Below are positions 1 to 8,645 of a stretch of 64,000 nt of DNA, one piece after another. The stretch is taken from positions 4,778,001 to 4,842,000 of the forward strand of contig NZ_CP107841.1 in the NCBI RefSeq assembly GCF_036346855.1. The letters are read 5' to 3'. A model generated the notes under the pieces. It did no database searches and was not told the DNA's origin. It saw only the letters and a list, made by a program, of their open reading frames with translations. A program made the position numbers and the translations under genes. The DNA is from Streptomyces europaeiscabiei (GTDB taxonomy: Bacteria > Actinomycetota > Actinomycetes > Streptomycetales > Streptomycetaceae). Numbering within the stretch: the stretch's first letter is position 1; every line of letters begins with the position of its first letter.

Positions 1-861
1 CGCGCCCACTGTCGAGTGTCGGATCTCGTACGTGCCGATCGCGATCGTGGCCACGTAACTCGCCATCGGCTCGGCGGTGTGCCAGGAGTAGGTCGTACGG
101 CCGCTCTTGGTGGACTCGCTCCTCAACTCCCCGTTGGAGACGGCCCGCAGGCCCTCGGGGACGGTGACCGTGATGTCGTAGGTCGCCTTGTCGGAGGGGT
201 GGTGGTTGCCGGGGAACCAGGTCATCGAGCCCGCCGGTTCGCCCAGCGCGAGGACTCCGTCGGCGGTCGGCAGCCAGCCCTCCCGGGAGCCGTCCGGGTC
301 GGTGATCGTCTCCGGGGCGCCCGAGTAGCGCACCGTCGTACGGAACGTCTCCCCTTCGCGAAGCCCGTTCTCGGGGGTGACGGTCAACTCCTGCCCCGCC
401 CGCTTCCAACGCGCCGCCGCGCCATCGACGGTGACCGACCCGACGTCCATCCCCTTCAGGTCGAGGTTGAAGGAGCCGAGGTTGCGCGTCGCCCGTGCGG
501 TGACGACGGCGGTGGCACGCAGGTGGGCGTCCGCCTCGGTGTCGACCTCGGTATCGGTGTCGGTATCGGTGTCGGTGCCGGTGTCGGTGCCGGCGCCGGT
601 GTCGGCATCGGGCTCGGTGTCGGAGTGGGAGTCGGCATCGGGCTCGGTATCCGTATCGGCCGGGGGTTCGTATCCAAGGGTGAGGGCGTAGTGGGTGACG
701 TCGTAGCCGCCGTTGCCGAGTTTGGGGAAGTACGGGTCCCGGAGGCCGGCGGAACCCCTGCTCTCCTCGGCCGCGCCGCCGCCCCCGGTGCACGACGTGA
801 GCGTGAGTGCCAGCGCGACAGTGAGCAGGGCGGCGGGGACAACCGGTGCGGATCGGGACAC
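1..861 (-). CDS. M1-family metallopeptidase lipoprotein, N-terminal part (runs off window)
   Basis: The minus-strand frame is open from the GTG at 861-859 to the window edge (287 codons), so the C-terminus with the expected HExxH zinc site lies outside. Residues 1-24 form a lipoprotein signal ending in the lipobox LTSC, so the product should be exported and lipid-anchored. An Asp/Thr-rich linker follows at about residues 65-110. After it comes sequence typical of the M1 aminopeptidase N-terminal beta domain, with motifs such as TWFPGNHHPSDKATYD and SYVATIAIGTYE. Known family members trim N-terminal residues from peptides. The family call rests on this domain alone, because the catalytic part is not visible. 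The gene is transcribed divergently from the gene at 899. Confidence 0.85.
   Translation of the reverse strand, partial: MSRSAPVVPAALLTVALALTLTSCTGGGGAAEESRGSAGLRDPYFPKLGNGGYDVTHYALTLGYEPPADTDTEPDADSHSDTEPDADTGAGTDTGTDTDTDTDTEVDTEADAHLRATAVVTARATRNLGSFNLDLKGMDVGSVTVDGAAARWKRAGQELTVTPENGLREGETFRTTVRYSGAPETITDPDGSREGWLPTADGVLALGEPAGSMTWFPGNHHPSDKATYDITVTVPEGLRAVSNGELRSESTKSGRTTYSWHTAEPMASYVATIAIGTYEIRHSTVGA
528..660 (-). repeat. coding hexanucleotide-like repeat (Asp-Thr linker)
   Basis: Short imperfect units of the type GTCGGTATCGGT recur about twenty times. On the minus strand they encode alternating Asp and Thr with a few Ala, Glu, Pro and Ser. This is a low-complexity linker between the lipid anchor and the peptidase domain, and it is prone to length variation between strains. 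Confidence 0.7.
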
Positions 862-898
862 GTCGGGGATCCTATGAGGACATGACACCATCGCCTAC

Positions 899-1399
899 GT
901 GCTCGACATCGGCTACGCCCTCTCCAACCGCTTCCCCGACCCGCCGCAGACGGACTACCGCCGCGCCGACGTGTACGCGCTGCGGCACGACCTGTTCTGC
1001 GGAGACGTCTACCTCGCCGACACCAAGGCGGACCGGGAGCTGTCCACAGCCTGGGGATGGGTGCCGGTGCTGGACTTCGCGTGGGCGCTGTGCGACATCG
1101 TGGAACGGCTGGACCAGGACCCGGCCGGGTCCCGTGCCTCCCGGCCCCAGTACGCGGAACTCGACTTCACCGAGTCCACCGACCGCATGCTCTTCGAGCG
1201 GCGCTTCGGGTGGGTGGACGTCGAGGCGGACTGGATGCGGGCCGAGGAACCCCCGCTGACCTTCTCCCACACCGAGCTCCGCCGCGAGGCCCGCGACTTC
1301 CTGCACGATGTGATCGCCGACCTCTGCGACCTCCACGACGCCTTGGCCGAGAACCCGGCGATCTGGACCCTCCAGTCCCGCTTCCCCAGACTCCCGTAG
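899..1399 (+). CDS. conserved hypothetical protein, 166 aa
   Basis: Soluble acidic protein with no signal peptide or membrane segment. The GTG at 899 is the only usable start: an in-frame TGA lies at 875-877 and no other ATG or GTG lies between. The spacing to the divergent peptidase gene is 37 bp. Aromatic and acidic clusters (FAWALCDIVERL near residue 60, DFLHDVIADLCDLHDAL near 135) suggest a helical fold. I do not recognise a family. Streptomyces-like third-position GC throughout supports real coding. Confidence 0.7.
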   Translation: MLDIGYALSNRFPDPPQTDYRRADVYALRHDLFCGDVYLADTKADRELSTAWGWVPVLDFAWALCDIVERLDQDPAGSRASRPQYAELDFTESTDRMLFERRFGWVDVEADWMRAEEPPLTFSHTELRREARDFLHDVIADLCDLHDALAENPAIWTLQSRFPRLP

Positions 1400-1435
1400 G
1401 GGCGCCGCGGTCGTCTGCGGGCCCGGCGGGAGCGG

Positions 1436-1550
1436 AGTCTTTCAGGGGCGCGGGGAACCGCGCGAGCAACCACGACGAACCCGCGGTGGGTGTTGAAGGG
1501 GCACCGCCCCTCGGGGATGGGAACGGGTAGGGGCGGTGGGGGGCGAACCC
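1436..1550. repeat. Streptomyces dispersed intergenic repeat (REP-like), copy 1
   Basis: Contains GGGGCGCGGGGAACCGCGCG followed by AGCAACCACGACGAACCCGC, then a GGGGCACCGCCCCTCGGGGA hairpin. Near-copies of the first part occur at 14258-14305 and 19130-19174. It lies between a plus-strand gene end (1399) and a minus-strand gene end (1570), where a terminator-like or REP role is plausible. Confidence 0.6.
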
Positions 1551-1569
1551 CACCAGGCACCCCCGCAGG

Positions 1570-2262
1570 TCACCCCTCCACCCGAATCCCCATCTCCCCC
1601 GCCAACACCGGCGCCAGGTCCATCAACTGGGCCGCGCTGATCACCGCCCCGGACAACCGATCCACCCCCCGCACGATCTCCACCGACGCGGCCCCCCGCA
1701 GATCCACATCCACCAGGGTCACGCCACTCAGATCGGCCCCCTTCAACGCGCACCCCACAAACGCGACCCGTTCCAGCCGCGCACCCGCGAAATCCGGCTC
1801 GACCAGCACGCAGTCCTCGAAGACCACATCCTTGAGCCGAGCCTCACGCAGGTTGAGGTAGTCGATCTTCCCCCCGCGCACGAGCACCCGCTCCAGCACG
1901 GCCCCGTGCAACTGCACCCCGCCGAGCCGCGCATCGACCAGCTCCACGTCACGCAACGTCGCCTCGGCGAGATCCGTGCCGACACCCCGTATCCCGGTGA
2001 GGACGGAGTCGAGCACGCGAGCCCGGTGCAGCCGCGTCTCGTCCAGCGCGCAGCCTCGCAGCGCGCAGTCCATGAAACGGGCGCCCCCGCCGTCCTGCCC
2101 GGCGAAGTCCTCCTCATGGAACTCCAGCCCGTCATAGTCCCCGTCGGGCTCCAGCCCCCCGCCCGCATACGCCTCCAGCATCGGCAACCGCACCTCCGGC
2201 CGCCGCGCCGCCTTCACCACCGACCTCGACCTCGACCCCGACACCGACCTCGCCCTCACCAT
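1570..2262 (-). CDS. pentapeptide-repeat protein
   Basis: From about residue 60 the protein is a run of A(D/N)LXX-type pentapeptides (ARFMDCALRGCALDETRL, ATLRDVELVDARLGG, ADLSGVTLVDVDLRGA). This pattern folds into a right-handed quadrilateral beta helix. Known members include DNA-gyrase-protecting DNA mimics and many proteins of unknown role; nothing here picks one. I chose the ATG at 2262. A GTG 51 bases upstream (2313) would add a Gly/Val-rich tail without known features. The first 20 residues are Arg/Ser-rich and come from a short GACCTCGACC-type repeat, so the true start may be further in. The gene is convergent with the one at 899. Confidence 0.8.
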   Translation of the reverse strand: MVRARSVSGSRSRSVVKAARRPEVRLPMLEAYAGGGLEPDGDYDGLEFHEEDFAGQDGGGARFMDCALRGCALDETRLHRARVLDSVLTGIRGVGTDLAEATLRDVELVDARLGGVQLHGAVLERVLVRGGKIDYLNLREARLKDVVFEDCVLVEPDFAGARLERVAFVGCALKGADLSGVTLVDVDLRGAASVEIVRGVDRLSGAVISAAQLMDLAPVLAGEMGIRVEG

Positions 2263-2399
2263 GCCCCCATCGTGCACCCCGCCACTGACAATCACCCTGA
2301 CCTGCGCCGACACCCCGCCAAACCACCAACCGACAGCCCCATGTCACATTCCGGCGCCCTCGACCTGTCGTACACGCGGACAGCCGCCAAGACGGCCGA

Positions 2400-2448
2400 C
2401 ACCGACCGGCACCGACCGGCACCGACCGGCACCGACCGGCACCGACCA
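2400..2448. repeat. 10-bp tandem repeat, about 5 copies
   Basis: CACCGACCGG is repeated four times perfectly, followed by a degenerate fifth copy. It ends 14 bases before the ATG of the downstream oxidoreductase gene, inside the presumed leader or promoter region. Slippage would move the promoter relative to the ribosome site by one helical turn per unit. Confidence 0.85.
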
Positions 2449-2462
2449 AGGGAGCCCCAGCC

Positions 2463-3764
2463 ATGCACCGCGCTCCAGCCGAGCCCGGCCCCTCCCCCCG
2501 TACGGGCACCGCACCCCGCACCCACGCCACACGCGTCCCCGCCCCCACCCCCCTCACCATCATCGGCGGCGGTTTCGCCGGGCTCACCGCGGCGATCACC
2601 GCCGCCGAGGCAGGGGCGAGGGTCACCGTGTACGAGGCGCACCACACGCTCGGCGGCCGGGCGCGGACCGCGGAGGGGCCGTACCGGACGAACGAGGGAC
2701 CGCACGCGCTGTACAGCGGCGGCCCGCACTGGACGTGGCTCGGGCAACGCGACCTGATCGGGCCGCTCGCGCCTCTCCCGCCCCTGGAGGCCGCCCGGCT
2801 GCGCCTGCACCACAAGGGCGCCCTGCGCCGGACCCCGCCGTACGCGATGCTCAGGCTCCTCCGCCCACGCCGTACGGGCCAACAGGCGCCCGTCGACGTC
2901 GACTTCCTCACCTGGGCGACCGAACAGGCCGGCGAGGAGGCCGCGCGCGCCGCCGCCAACTACTCGGCGGTGGCGCTGTTCCACCACGCCCCGGGCTCCC
3001 TGTCCGCCGCCTTCGTGCAGGAACGGCTGCGCCGGGCCACGAAGTTGCCCCCGGAGGCGCACTACCCACGCGGTGGCTGGGCGAGCGTCATCGACCGCAT
3101 GGCGGCCCGCGCCTGGAACCTCGGCGTCCGCATGGAGACCCTCAGCCGCGTCGACACCCTCGACACCCTCACCGGCAACAGCAACAGCAACAGCAAGGGC
3201 AGGGGCAGGGGCACCGGCCCGATCATCGTCGCCACCTCCCTCGCCGCCGCCCGTCGCCTGCTCAAGGACGACTCGCTGACCTGGCCGAGCGGCCGTACGG
3301 CACTCGTCGACCTCGCCGTACGCACCCGCCGGGGCGACGCGTTCACGGTCTCCGACCTGGACGCGCCCGGCTGGATCGAACGGTTCACCGCGCAGGACCG
3401 CACGCTGGCCCCGGCGGGCGAGCAGTTGCTCCAGGGGCAGTTCCCGATCGGTCCGCACGAGTCACGGGCGGACGGCGTCGCCCGAGCGGAACGCCTGCTG
3501 GACCTGGGCTTCCCCGGCTGGCGGGACCGGGTCACCTGGCGGCGCGAGGCGACCTCGAACGGCCGTACGGGCGCGGTCGATCCGCCCGGCACCAGCTGGC
3601 GCGACCGCCCTGCCGTGGACCGGGGAGACGGCGTGTACCTCGTGGGCGACCAGGTCGCGGCGCCGGGCGTGCTCTCGGAGGTGTCGTTCAACAGCGCGCT
3701 CGCGGCCGTCTCGCTGGCGCTGGGCAGAAGGTCGAAGAACACCCTTGACCTCAAGCGCGCTTGA
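2463..3764 (+). CDS. FAD-dependent oxidoreductase (phytoene desaturase/amine oxidase type)
   Basis: A Rossmann dinucleotide motif IIGGGFAGLTAAITAAEAGA at about residues 36-55 is followed by the LGGRART motif that contacts FAD in the phytoene-dehydrogenase/monoamine-oxidase superfamily. A C-terminal VYLVGDQVAAPG stretch at about residue 390 is the second FAD contact. The length of 433 aa fits the superfamily. The substrate cannot be predicted. Residues 1-32 are a Pro/Thr-rich extension. Near residue 240 the coding sequence contains a NSNSNSK run from a CAACAG repeat. The ATG at 2463 is preceded by AGGGAG and a tandem repeat. The gene probably forms a unit with the oxidoreductase 79 bases downstream. 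Confidence 0.85.
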   Translation: MHRAPAEPGPSPRTGTAPRTHATRVPAPTPLTIIGGGFAGLTAAITAAEAGARVTVYEAHHTLGGRARTAEGPYRTNEGPHALYSGGPHWTWLGQRDLIGPLAPLPPLEAARLRLHHKGALRRTPPYAMLRLLRPRRTGQQAPVDVDFLTWATEQAGEEAARAAANYSAVALFHHAPGSLSAAFVQERLRRATKLPPEAHYPRGGWASVIDRMAARAWNLGVRMETLSRVDTLDTLTGNSNSNSKGRGRGTGPIIVATSLAAARRLLKDDSLTWPSGRTALVDLAVRTRRGDAFTVSDLDAPGWIERFTAQDRTLAPAGEQLLQGQFPIGPHESRADGVARAERLLDLGFPGWRDRVTWRREATSNGRTGAVDPPGTSWRDRPAVDRGDGVYLVGDQVAAPGVLSEVSFNSALAAVSLALGRRSKNTLDLKRA

Positions 3765-3842
3765 GGTCGGAGTCTGGGGCTCGCCAGGCGAAACGAGACG
3801 TACGCACGCCACGCGCACGCGAGACCGCCCAAGGGGGCCCAC

Positions 3843-4814
3843 ATGCACGCCATCCGTCTGCACGCCTTCGGTCCGGCCGAGAACCTCACGTACGAGAAGG
3901 TCGCGGACCCCGAGCCCGGTCCGGGCCAGGTCCGTGTCGCCGTCGCCGCGGCGGGCGTACACCTGCTGGACACAGCCATCCGCGAGGGCCACCCCGGGCC
4001 CGGACCGACACCGGAACTGCCCACGGTCCCCGGCCGCGAGATCGCCGGCGTCGTCGAGGCGCTCGGGGAGGGCGTCCCGGAACTCTGGCTCGGCAGACGG
4101 GTCACCGCACACCTCGGCTTCGTGCCCGGCGGTTACGCCGAGTTGGCCGTCACGGAGATCGAACGGCTGCACGAGATCCCGGAGAACCTCGACTTCGCCG
4201 AGGCCGTCGCGATGATCGGCACGGGCCGTACGGCGATGGGGATACTGCTCTTCGCCGAACCGGGCCCGGACGACGTGGTCGTGATCCCGGCCGCGGCCGG
4301 CGGTCTCGGCACACTGCTCGTGCAGTACGCCAAGAACGCGGGCGCCACGGTGGTCGGCCTGGCCGGCGGGCCCGAGAAGACGGCCCGGGTGGCGGCGAAC
4401 GGCGCCGATCTCGCCGTCGACTACACGGACCCGGCGTGGCCGGAGAAGGTCGCGGCGTACCGGGGGAAGGCCACGATCGTCTTCGACGGGGTCGGCGGGA
4501 CGGCGGCGCGGGAGTCCGTCGCCCTGCTCGCCCCCGGCGGCAGGCACCTCGTCTTCGGCTGGTCGGCGAGCGGGATCAAGGAGGGCGGACCGTACGTCGT
4601 CGAGGGCGTCTCGGAGTCGGTCCTGGGCGAGGAGATGCGGCGTCGGGCGGGTGGCCCCGACCCCCTCCGCACCCTCGAACTCCGCGCCCTCGCCGAAGCC
4701 GCCACCGGCCGCCTCACCCCGGCCGTCCACCGCTTCCCCCTCCCCCAGGCAGCCGCCGCCCACCGAGCCCTGGAAAACCGCGGCACCACCGGAAAGGTGG
4801 TACTGGAGCCATGA
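3843..4814 (+). CDS. zinc-type alcohol dehydrogenase-like quinone oxidoreductase (MDR family)
   Basis: Medium-chain dehydrogenase/reductase of 323 aa. Residues 1-125 form the GroES-like domain (PGPGQVRVAVAAAGVHLLD, VPGREIAGVVEALGEG). Residues 130-260 form the nucleotide-binding domain, with VIPAAAGGLGTLLVQYAKNAGA carrying the AxxGGxG NADPH motif. The catalytic and structural zinc cysteines are missing, so it belongs with zeta-crystallin-like NADPH:quinone reductases. The C-terminus ending GKVVLEP is typical. The start ATG follows an AAGGGGG ribosome site. Substrate unknown. Confidence 0.88.
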   Translation: MHAIRLHAFGPAENLTYEKVADPEPGPGQVRVAVAAAGVHLLDTAIREGHPGPGPTPELPTVPGREIAGVVEALGEGVPELWLGRRVTAHLGFVPGGYAELAVTEIERLHEIPENLDFAEAVAMIGTGRTAMGILLFAEPGPDDVVVIPAAAGGLGTLLVQYAKNAGATVVGLAGGPEKTARVAANGADLAVDYTDPAWPEKVAAYRGKATIVFDGVGGTAARESVALLAPGGRHLVFGWSASGIKEGGPYVVEGVSESVLGEEMRRRAGGPDPLRTLELRALAEAATGRLTPAVHRFPLPQAAAAHRALENRGTTGKVVLEP

Positions 4815-4852
4815 CATCCCATGCCCGGTCCCGACCATGGGACCACCGACCC

Positions 4853-5183
4853 CCCGGAGGTATGGCCACGACCTTCATTCCGGTCTTCGCCACCGCCACC
4901 GCCACCGCCGGAGTCGCCCCGAGCGAGGCGGGCGTTACCTCCGCGACAACCGTCAACACCGCCCGGCAGGTGGGTGATCAGATCGGCGCGGTCCTGCTGA
5001 AGACCATCGTCACGACCAGCGAACCTCCTGCCTCGCGGCCCACGACCGCACCACCACGACCGTTCGCGAGGGCGTCGACACAGCTGCGCGACCGCCCTCC
5101 GGTGGGCCAATGCGAGCATCCTCCTCGCAGGTCCCCTCGCGGCCACGCCGAACAGGGCGAAGGCCCCCAACACCGCCACATGA
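4853..5183 (+). pseudogene. remnant of a DHA2-type (EmrB/QacA) MFS drug transporter, C-terminal end
   Basis: In one frame, MATTFIPVFATATATAG and then GVAPSEAGVTSATTVNTARQ match the helix 11-13 region of 14-TM drug exporters. In a second frame WANASILLAGPLAA resembles the last helix, ending at TGA 5181-5183. The N-terminal 350 or so residues are absent and the frames disagree, so this is a decayed fragment. No start or ribosome site is present. Confidence 0.7.
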
Positions 5184-5200
5184 CCCCGGGAACGAAAGCC

Positions 5201-5232
5201 GGTGGCCCCTGCCCGATCGGGCAGGGGCCACC
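5201..5232. terminator. perfect 16-bp inverted repeat terminator
   Basis: Two 16-bp arms (GGTGGCCCCTGCCCGA and its complement) meet with no unpaired loop required. The site lies 24 bases after the stop of the large minus-strand secreted-protein gene and is its likely terminator. Confidence 0.85.
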
Positions 5233-5255
5233 AGGGCACCGACGTGGCGGTCAGC

Positions 5256-8200
5256 TCACTTCACGACCGCCCGGGTCGCCTTGCTCACCGCCGAGCCGTC
5301 CTTGTGCCCCGCACGGTGCGCGATCACCTTCACCGTGATCTTCTTGCCCTTCTGCGCCGACTTCAGCACCAGCGACGACTCGGCCGCCCCCTTGATCGCC
5401 TTGCCGCCCGCGTACCACTGGTACGCGTACGACCCGGCGGCAGGGCTCCAGGTCCCCTTGCTCGCCTTCAACCTCTTCCCGACCTTCGCCGTCCCGCTGA
5501 TCACGGGCGCCTTGGTCACCTTGGGCGCGGAGCCCTTGGCGACCGTCACCGCGGCCGAGGTCGCCGTCCCGCCGTCCCAGCCGGACTTGGCGGCGCCGAC
5601 CGTCACGGTCAGCCTCTTGCCCAGCAGCCCTGCCGGAACCATGTACGTCGAGGCCGTGGCGCCCTTGATCGCCTTGCCGTCCGCGTTCCACTGGTACGTG
5701 TACGACGACGGCGCCGAGGACCAACTGCCGTGCGTCGCCGTTGCCTTGGCGCCGACGGCGACGGTGCCGGACACCTTGGGCGCGGCGGTGTTCCTCAGCT
5801 GCGCCCGGGTGACCGTGAAGGTGCCGCGCTGGAACTCCCAGCCGCGCGCGATCACGCTGACGCTCCACGTGCCCGGGGACACGCCGGTCAGGTCGAGGGT
5901 GGCCGTCAGCGTCCGGTGGTCCGTGGACACCGACTCCGTCTTCGCCATGATGCTCCGGCCGCTCTGGTACAGCCGGACCTCTGCGTCCGCGGGCAGCGCG
6001 GTGCCGGTCACCGTGAGCGTGACCTTGCCGTCGGCCGCGCCCGTGTCCGGGCCGACCGAGGTGACGCCCACCTCCTCGGTGCCGCACAGCGTGGGCGAGC
6101 AGACCAGCCTCGCCCGGTAGGAGGTGGTGGACGCCTTCTCCGGCAGGCCCAGCAGGAACAGGCTCGGTGCGCTCTGGCCGGGCGAGCCGTCCACACCGCA
6201 GCGGTAGCCGTCCGAGGAGTTCACGCAGCCGTTGGACCACGAGGACATGGTGTAGAGCACGGGCACCGCCGTCGTCGTGGCACCGGTGGTGTCGCTGATC
6301 TCGGTGGCGAAGGTGTCGAAGCCCGCGGTCGGCAGCACCGCGCACACCGCGGTGCGCGACTCGTCGAGCCTGCCCGTGACCGGGCCGTACCCGTACGCCA
6401 CCGTGGGCACCTTCTCGCACTCGGCGGCCGGCCCGTCGGCGGTGGCGATGCGCAGGGCGTCCAGACGGTAGTCGGGCGCGGTCTTGAGGCTGGCCGGAAC
6501 CTGCACGAGAACCTGGTGGCTGATGGACCCGCTCACCGCGCAGGGCCGGTTGCGGAACGAGCACTCCATGCCGCCGTCGCCGCCGAACACCGCGATGTTG
6601 CCGGTGCCGAGCCTGTCCCGGACGTCGATGTGCACGACATCGGTGGCGGCGGTGGTGGTGACGCGATGGCAGCGCAGGGTGCCCGGCGCCCCATGGGTCC
6701 CCGGAACGGAGGCCCCTCCCACCTTGGTCGCCGCGCTCGCGGCGCAGCCGGCCGAGGAGGCGGACGCCGTGACGTCACGTCGCGCGAGCGTGTACGTGGC
6801 CGCCTGGTCCCTGCCGTTGACGAGCACGGTGTGCGCCTTGCCCGGCGTCAGCGCGCACAGCACCCACCCGTTGGTGCTGGCACTGCGGTCGCAGATCTTC
6901 CTGCCGTCGGCGTCGACCACGGAGAACCGGGCGGCGACACCGCCGGACGTGGCGATCAGCTGGAAGACCTCGGCTTCCGTGTGCTCGCCCTCCGGAACGC
7001 TCAGACAGCGCGAGAAGACCCCGCCGCCCGTGCCGAACGTGGCCCGGGCGCCGTCGTCGGCGAAGCTCCCGCTCGGCAGTTCGGCGCAGCCCTCGGGGGT
7101 GTCGGTGCGGACGAGGTCGAGCGCGTACGCCCCGGTCGTACCGGAGTCCGCGCGCACGAGCAGGCGGTAGGGCGCCGTGCCCGCCGGCTCGCAGGTGCCC
7201 GTGTTGAGCGCCTCGTCGGTGCACTGGGTGACGCCCTCGCCGTCCAGGACTTCGACCGCCGGTCGGGGCCCCGGCCCACCGAGCTTGGTCAGCGCCGCGA
7301 ACCGCGCTCCCTCCGAGCCGGGCAGCAGCAGGCAGTCGTACTCCCCCGCGCCGCCGAACTCGCCCTCGTGGCGCCCCCATTCGACGGACCGGCAGCCCTC
7401 GGTGCCGGTGCGGTCGAGGAAGGCCGTGGCGTACTGGGGGTCGCTGACGCGATTCGGGTCGCCCACCACCAGCGTGTAGGGCCCGGCTGCGGGGAAGGTG
7501 CACCAACCGCCCGCCTGGCAGACCTTCTTGCCCTCGCCGTCGTAGACGTACGACCACAGGGCCTCGTTCTGCTCGGGGTCCACCGGGCTCACCAGGAACC
7601 GGCCCGCCGCGGGCACGGTCAGCGAACGGCAACGCAGAGTGCCGGGCGCGGGCGGGGTGCCGTACGCGCCGGTCGTCAGGGCCGGGCAGCCCTCGGCCGC
7701 GGAGAGCCGACGGATCTGCAGCCGCTCATCGGCGGGCAGCCCGCTGTCGGAGAAGCCGTACGACAGCACCCGGTACGGGCCGTCGCCGGGCAGGACACAG
7801 CCGTGCTCGTCGTCCTCGCCGCGCTCGCAGATGTCCGTGCCGGTCTCATCGGTGATCCACTGCCGGACGTCGCCCCTGTACACGTTGACGCGCTCGCCCG
7901 GTTCTCCCCGGAACGGCAGGCAGTCGACCTGCACCGGGCTGACCACCCTGAACGTCGCCGAGGGCAGGTCCCACGATGTGCCCACGGCCGGGGCACAGCC
8001 CTCGGACCCGGCCAGCGGAACCACACCGAGCTGGTAGTCGGTGGCGTCGAAGCCCCCCGAGTTGTCCACCACCACGGTGTAGGCGCCGGCCGCCGGGAAG
8101 TCGCACCAGCGCACGCCGTAGTTGGGGGCGGTGCACTCGGGCTCGGTGCCGTCGGCACCGCGGACCACCACGAAGGCCTCGTGGCGGGGGTCCGCGAGCG

Positions 8201-8465
8201 ACACCTGGTGGCGGCCCGCCTCGGCGGTGACCGTGTGGCAGGCCCTCGCCCCACCGGCGAGCGTGCCACGGGCGACGGAATCGCCCGGATCCCCGAACGG
8301 CGCGAGCGCGAGCGGCGCGCACTCCACCGGGTCGTCGGCGCGGGCGGTCCCCGCCCCGGTCAGGGTCAACAGCGAGGTGAGCAGCGAGACCAGAACGGTC
8401 AGCGCGAGCAGCGGCACAACAGGCCGCCCGCGTCTCCGTCTCACGGGCAGGCTCAAGGCCGGCAT
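5256..8465 (-). CDS. large secreted multi-repeat protein, 1069 aa
   Basis: The ATG at 8465 follows a strong GGGGGGAA ribosome site. Residues 1-45 are a Sec or Tat-like signal (arginine cluster RRRRGR, a leucine-rich core, cleavage near TARADD). The mature part has roughly seven diverged modules of about 100-120 residues. Each has paired cysteines and a recurring FPAAGPYTLVV-type strand, consistent with beta-sandwich domains stabilised by disulfides. The last 250 residues hold an IPT/Ig-like segment and two repeats with the signature YTYQWNADGKAIKGA / YAYQWYAGGKAIKGA, a domain known from other secreted actinobacterial proteins. No catalytic motif is seen, so a binding or structural role at the cell surface is an inference. 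Confidence 0.85.
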   Translation of the reverse strand: MPALSLPVRRRRGRPVVPLLALTVLVSLLTSLLTLTGAGTARADDPVECAPLALAPFGDPGDSVARGTLAGGARACHTVTAEAGRHQVSLADPRHEAFVVVRGADGTEPECTAPNYGVRWCDFPAAGAYTVVVDNSGGFDATDYQLGVVPLAGSEGCAPAVGTSWDLPSATFRVVSPVQVDCLPFRGEPGERVNVYRGDVRQWITDETGTDICERGEDDEHGCVLPGDGPYRVLSYGFSDSGLPADERLQIRRLSAAEGCPALTTGAYGTPPAPGTLRCRSLTVPAAGRFLVSPVDPEQNEALWSYVYDGEGKKVCQAGGWCTFPAAGPYTLVVGDPNRVSDPQYATAFLDRTGTEGCRSVEWGRHEGEFGGAGEYDCLLLPGSEGARFAALTKLGGPGPRPAVEVLDGEGVTQCTDEALNTGTCEPAGTAPYRLLVRADSGTTGAYALDLVRTDTPEGCAELPSGSFADDGARATFGTGGGVFSRCLSVPEGEHTEAEVFQLIATSGGVAARFSVVDADGRKICDRSASTNGWVLCALTPGKAHTVLVNGRDQAATYTLARRDVTASASSAGCAASAATKVGGASVPGTHGAPGTLRCHRVTTTAATDVVHIDVRDRLGTGNIAVFGGDGGMECSFRNRPCAVSGSISHQVLVQVPASLKTAPDYRLDALRIATADGPAAECEKVPTVAYGYGPVTGRLDESRTAVCAVLPTAGFDTFATEISDTTGATTTAVPVLYTMSSWSNGCVNSSDGYRCGVDGSPGQSAPSLFLLGLPEKASTTSYRARLVCSPTLCGTEEVGVTSVGPDTGAADGKVTLTVTGTALPADAEVRLYQSGRSIMAKTESVSTDHRTLTATLDLTGVSPGTWSVSVIARGWEFQRGTFTVTRAQLRNTAAPKVSGTVAVGAKATATHGSWSSAPSSYTYQWNADGKAIKGATASTYMVPAGLLGKRLTVTVGAAKSGWDGGTATSAAVTVAKGSAPKVTKAPVISGTAKVGKRLKASKGTWSPAAGSYAYQWYAGGKAIKGAAESSLVLKSAQKGKKITVKVIAHRAGHKDGSAVSKATRAVVK

Positions 8466-8582
8466 GGGTTCCCCCCGGAACGGTCGGAGCCCGCGGAACG
8501 GTCGGATCCCGGGCTCACGTGGTCAGTGAGGCGATGTTCGCACACAGGTGTGACACAGCACTCACGGATTTCCCGGGGGTTG

Positions 8583-8640
8583 TCGAGCCGTCAACGCCGA
8601 CTCGTGCCGTCAACGCCGACTCGTGCCGTCAATGCCGAGG
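8583..8640. repeat. 19-bp tandem repeat, about 3 copies
   Basis: GTCAACGCCGACTCGTGCC occurs twice head to tail, followed by a third copy that diverges after GTCAATGCCGA. It sits just after the 3' end of the oxidoreductase gene at 8646 and in the upstream region of the secreted-protein gene. Confidence 0.75.
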
Positions 8641-8645
8641 TGCCC

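Noticed and set aside
2261..3748. Plus-strand 495-codon frame over the FAD oxidoreductase
   Set aside because: Translation is low-complexity Arg/Pro; the frame at 2463 has clear FAD-binding motifs.
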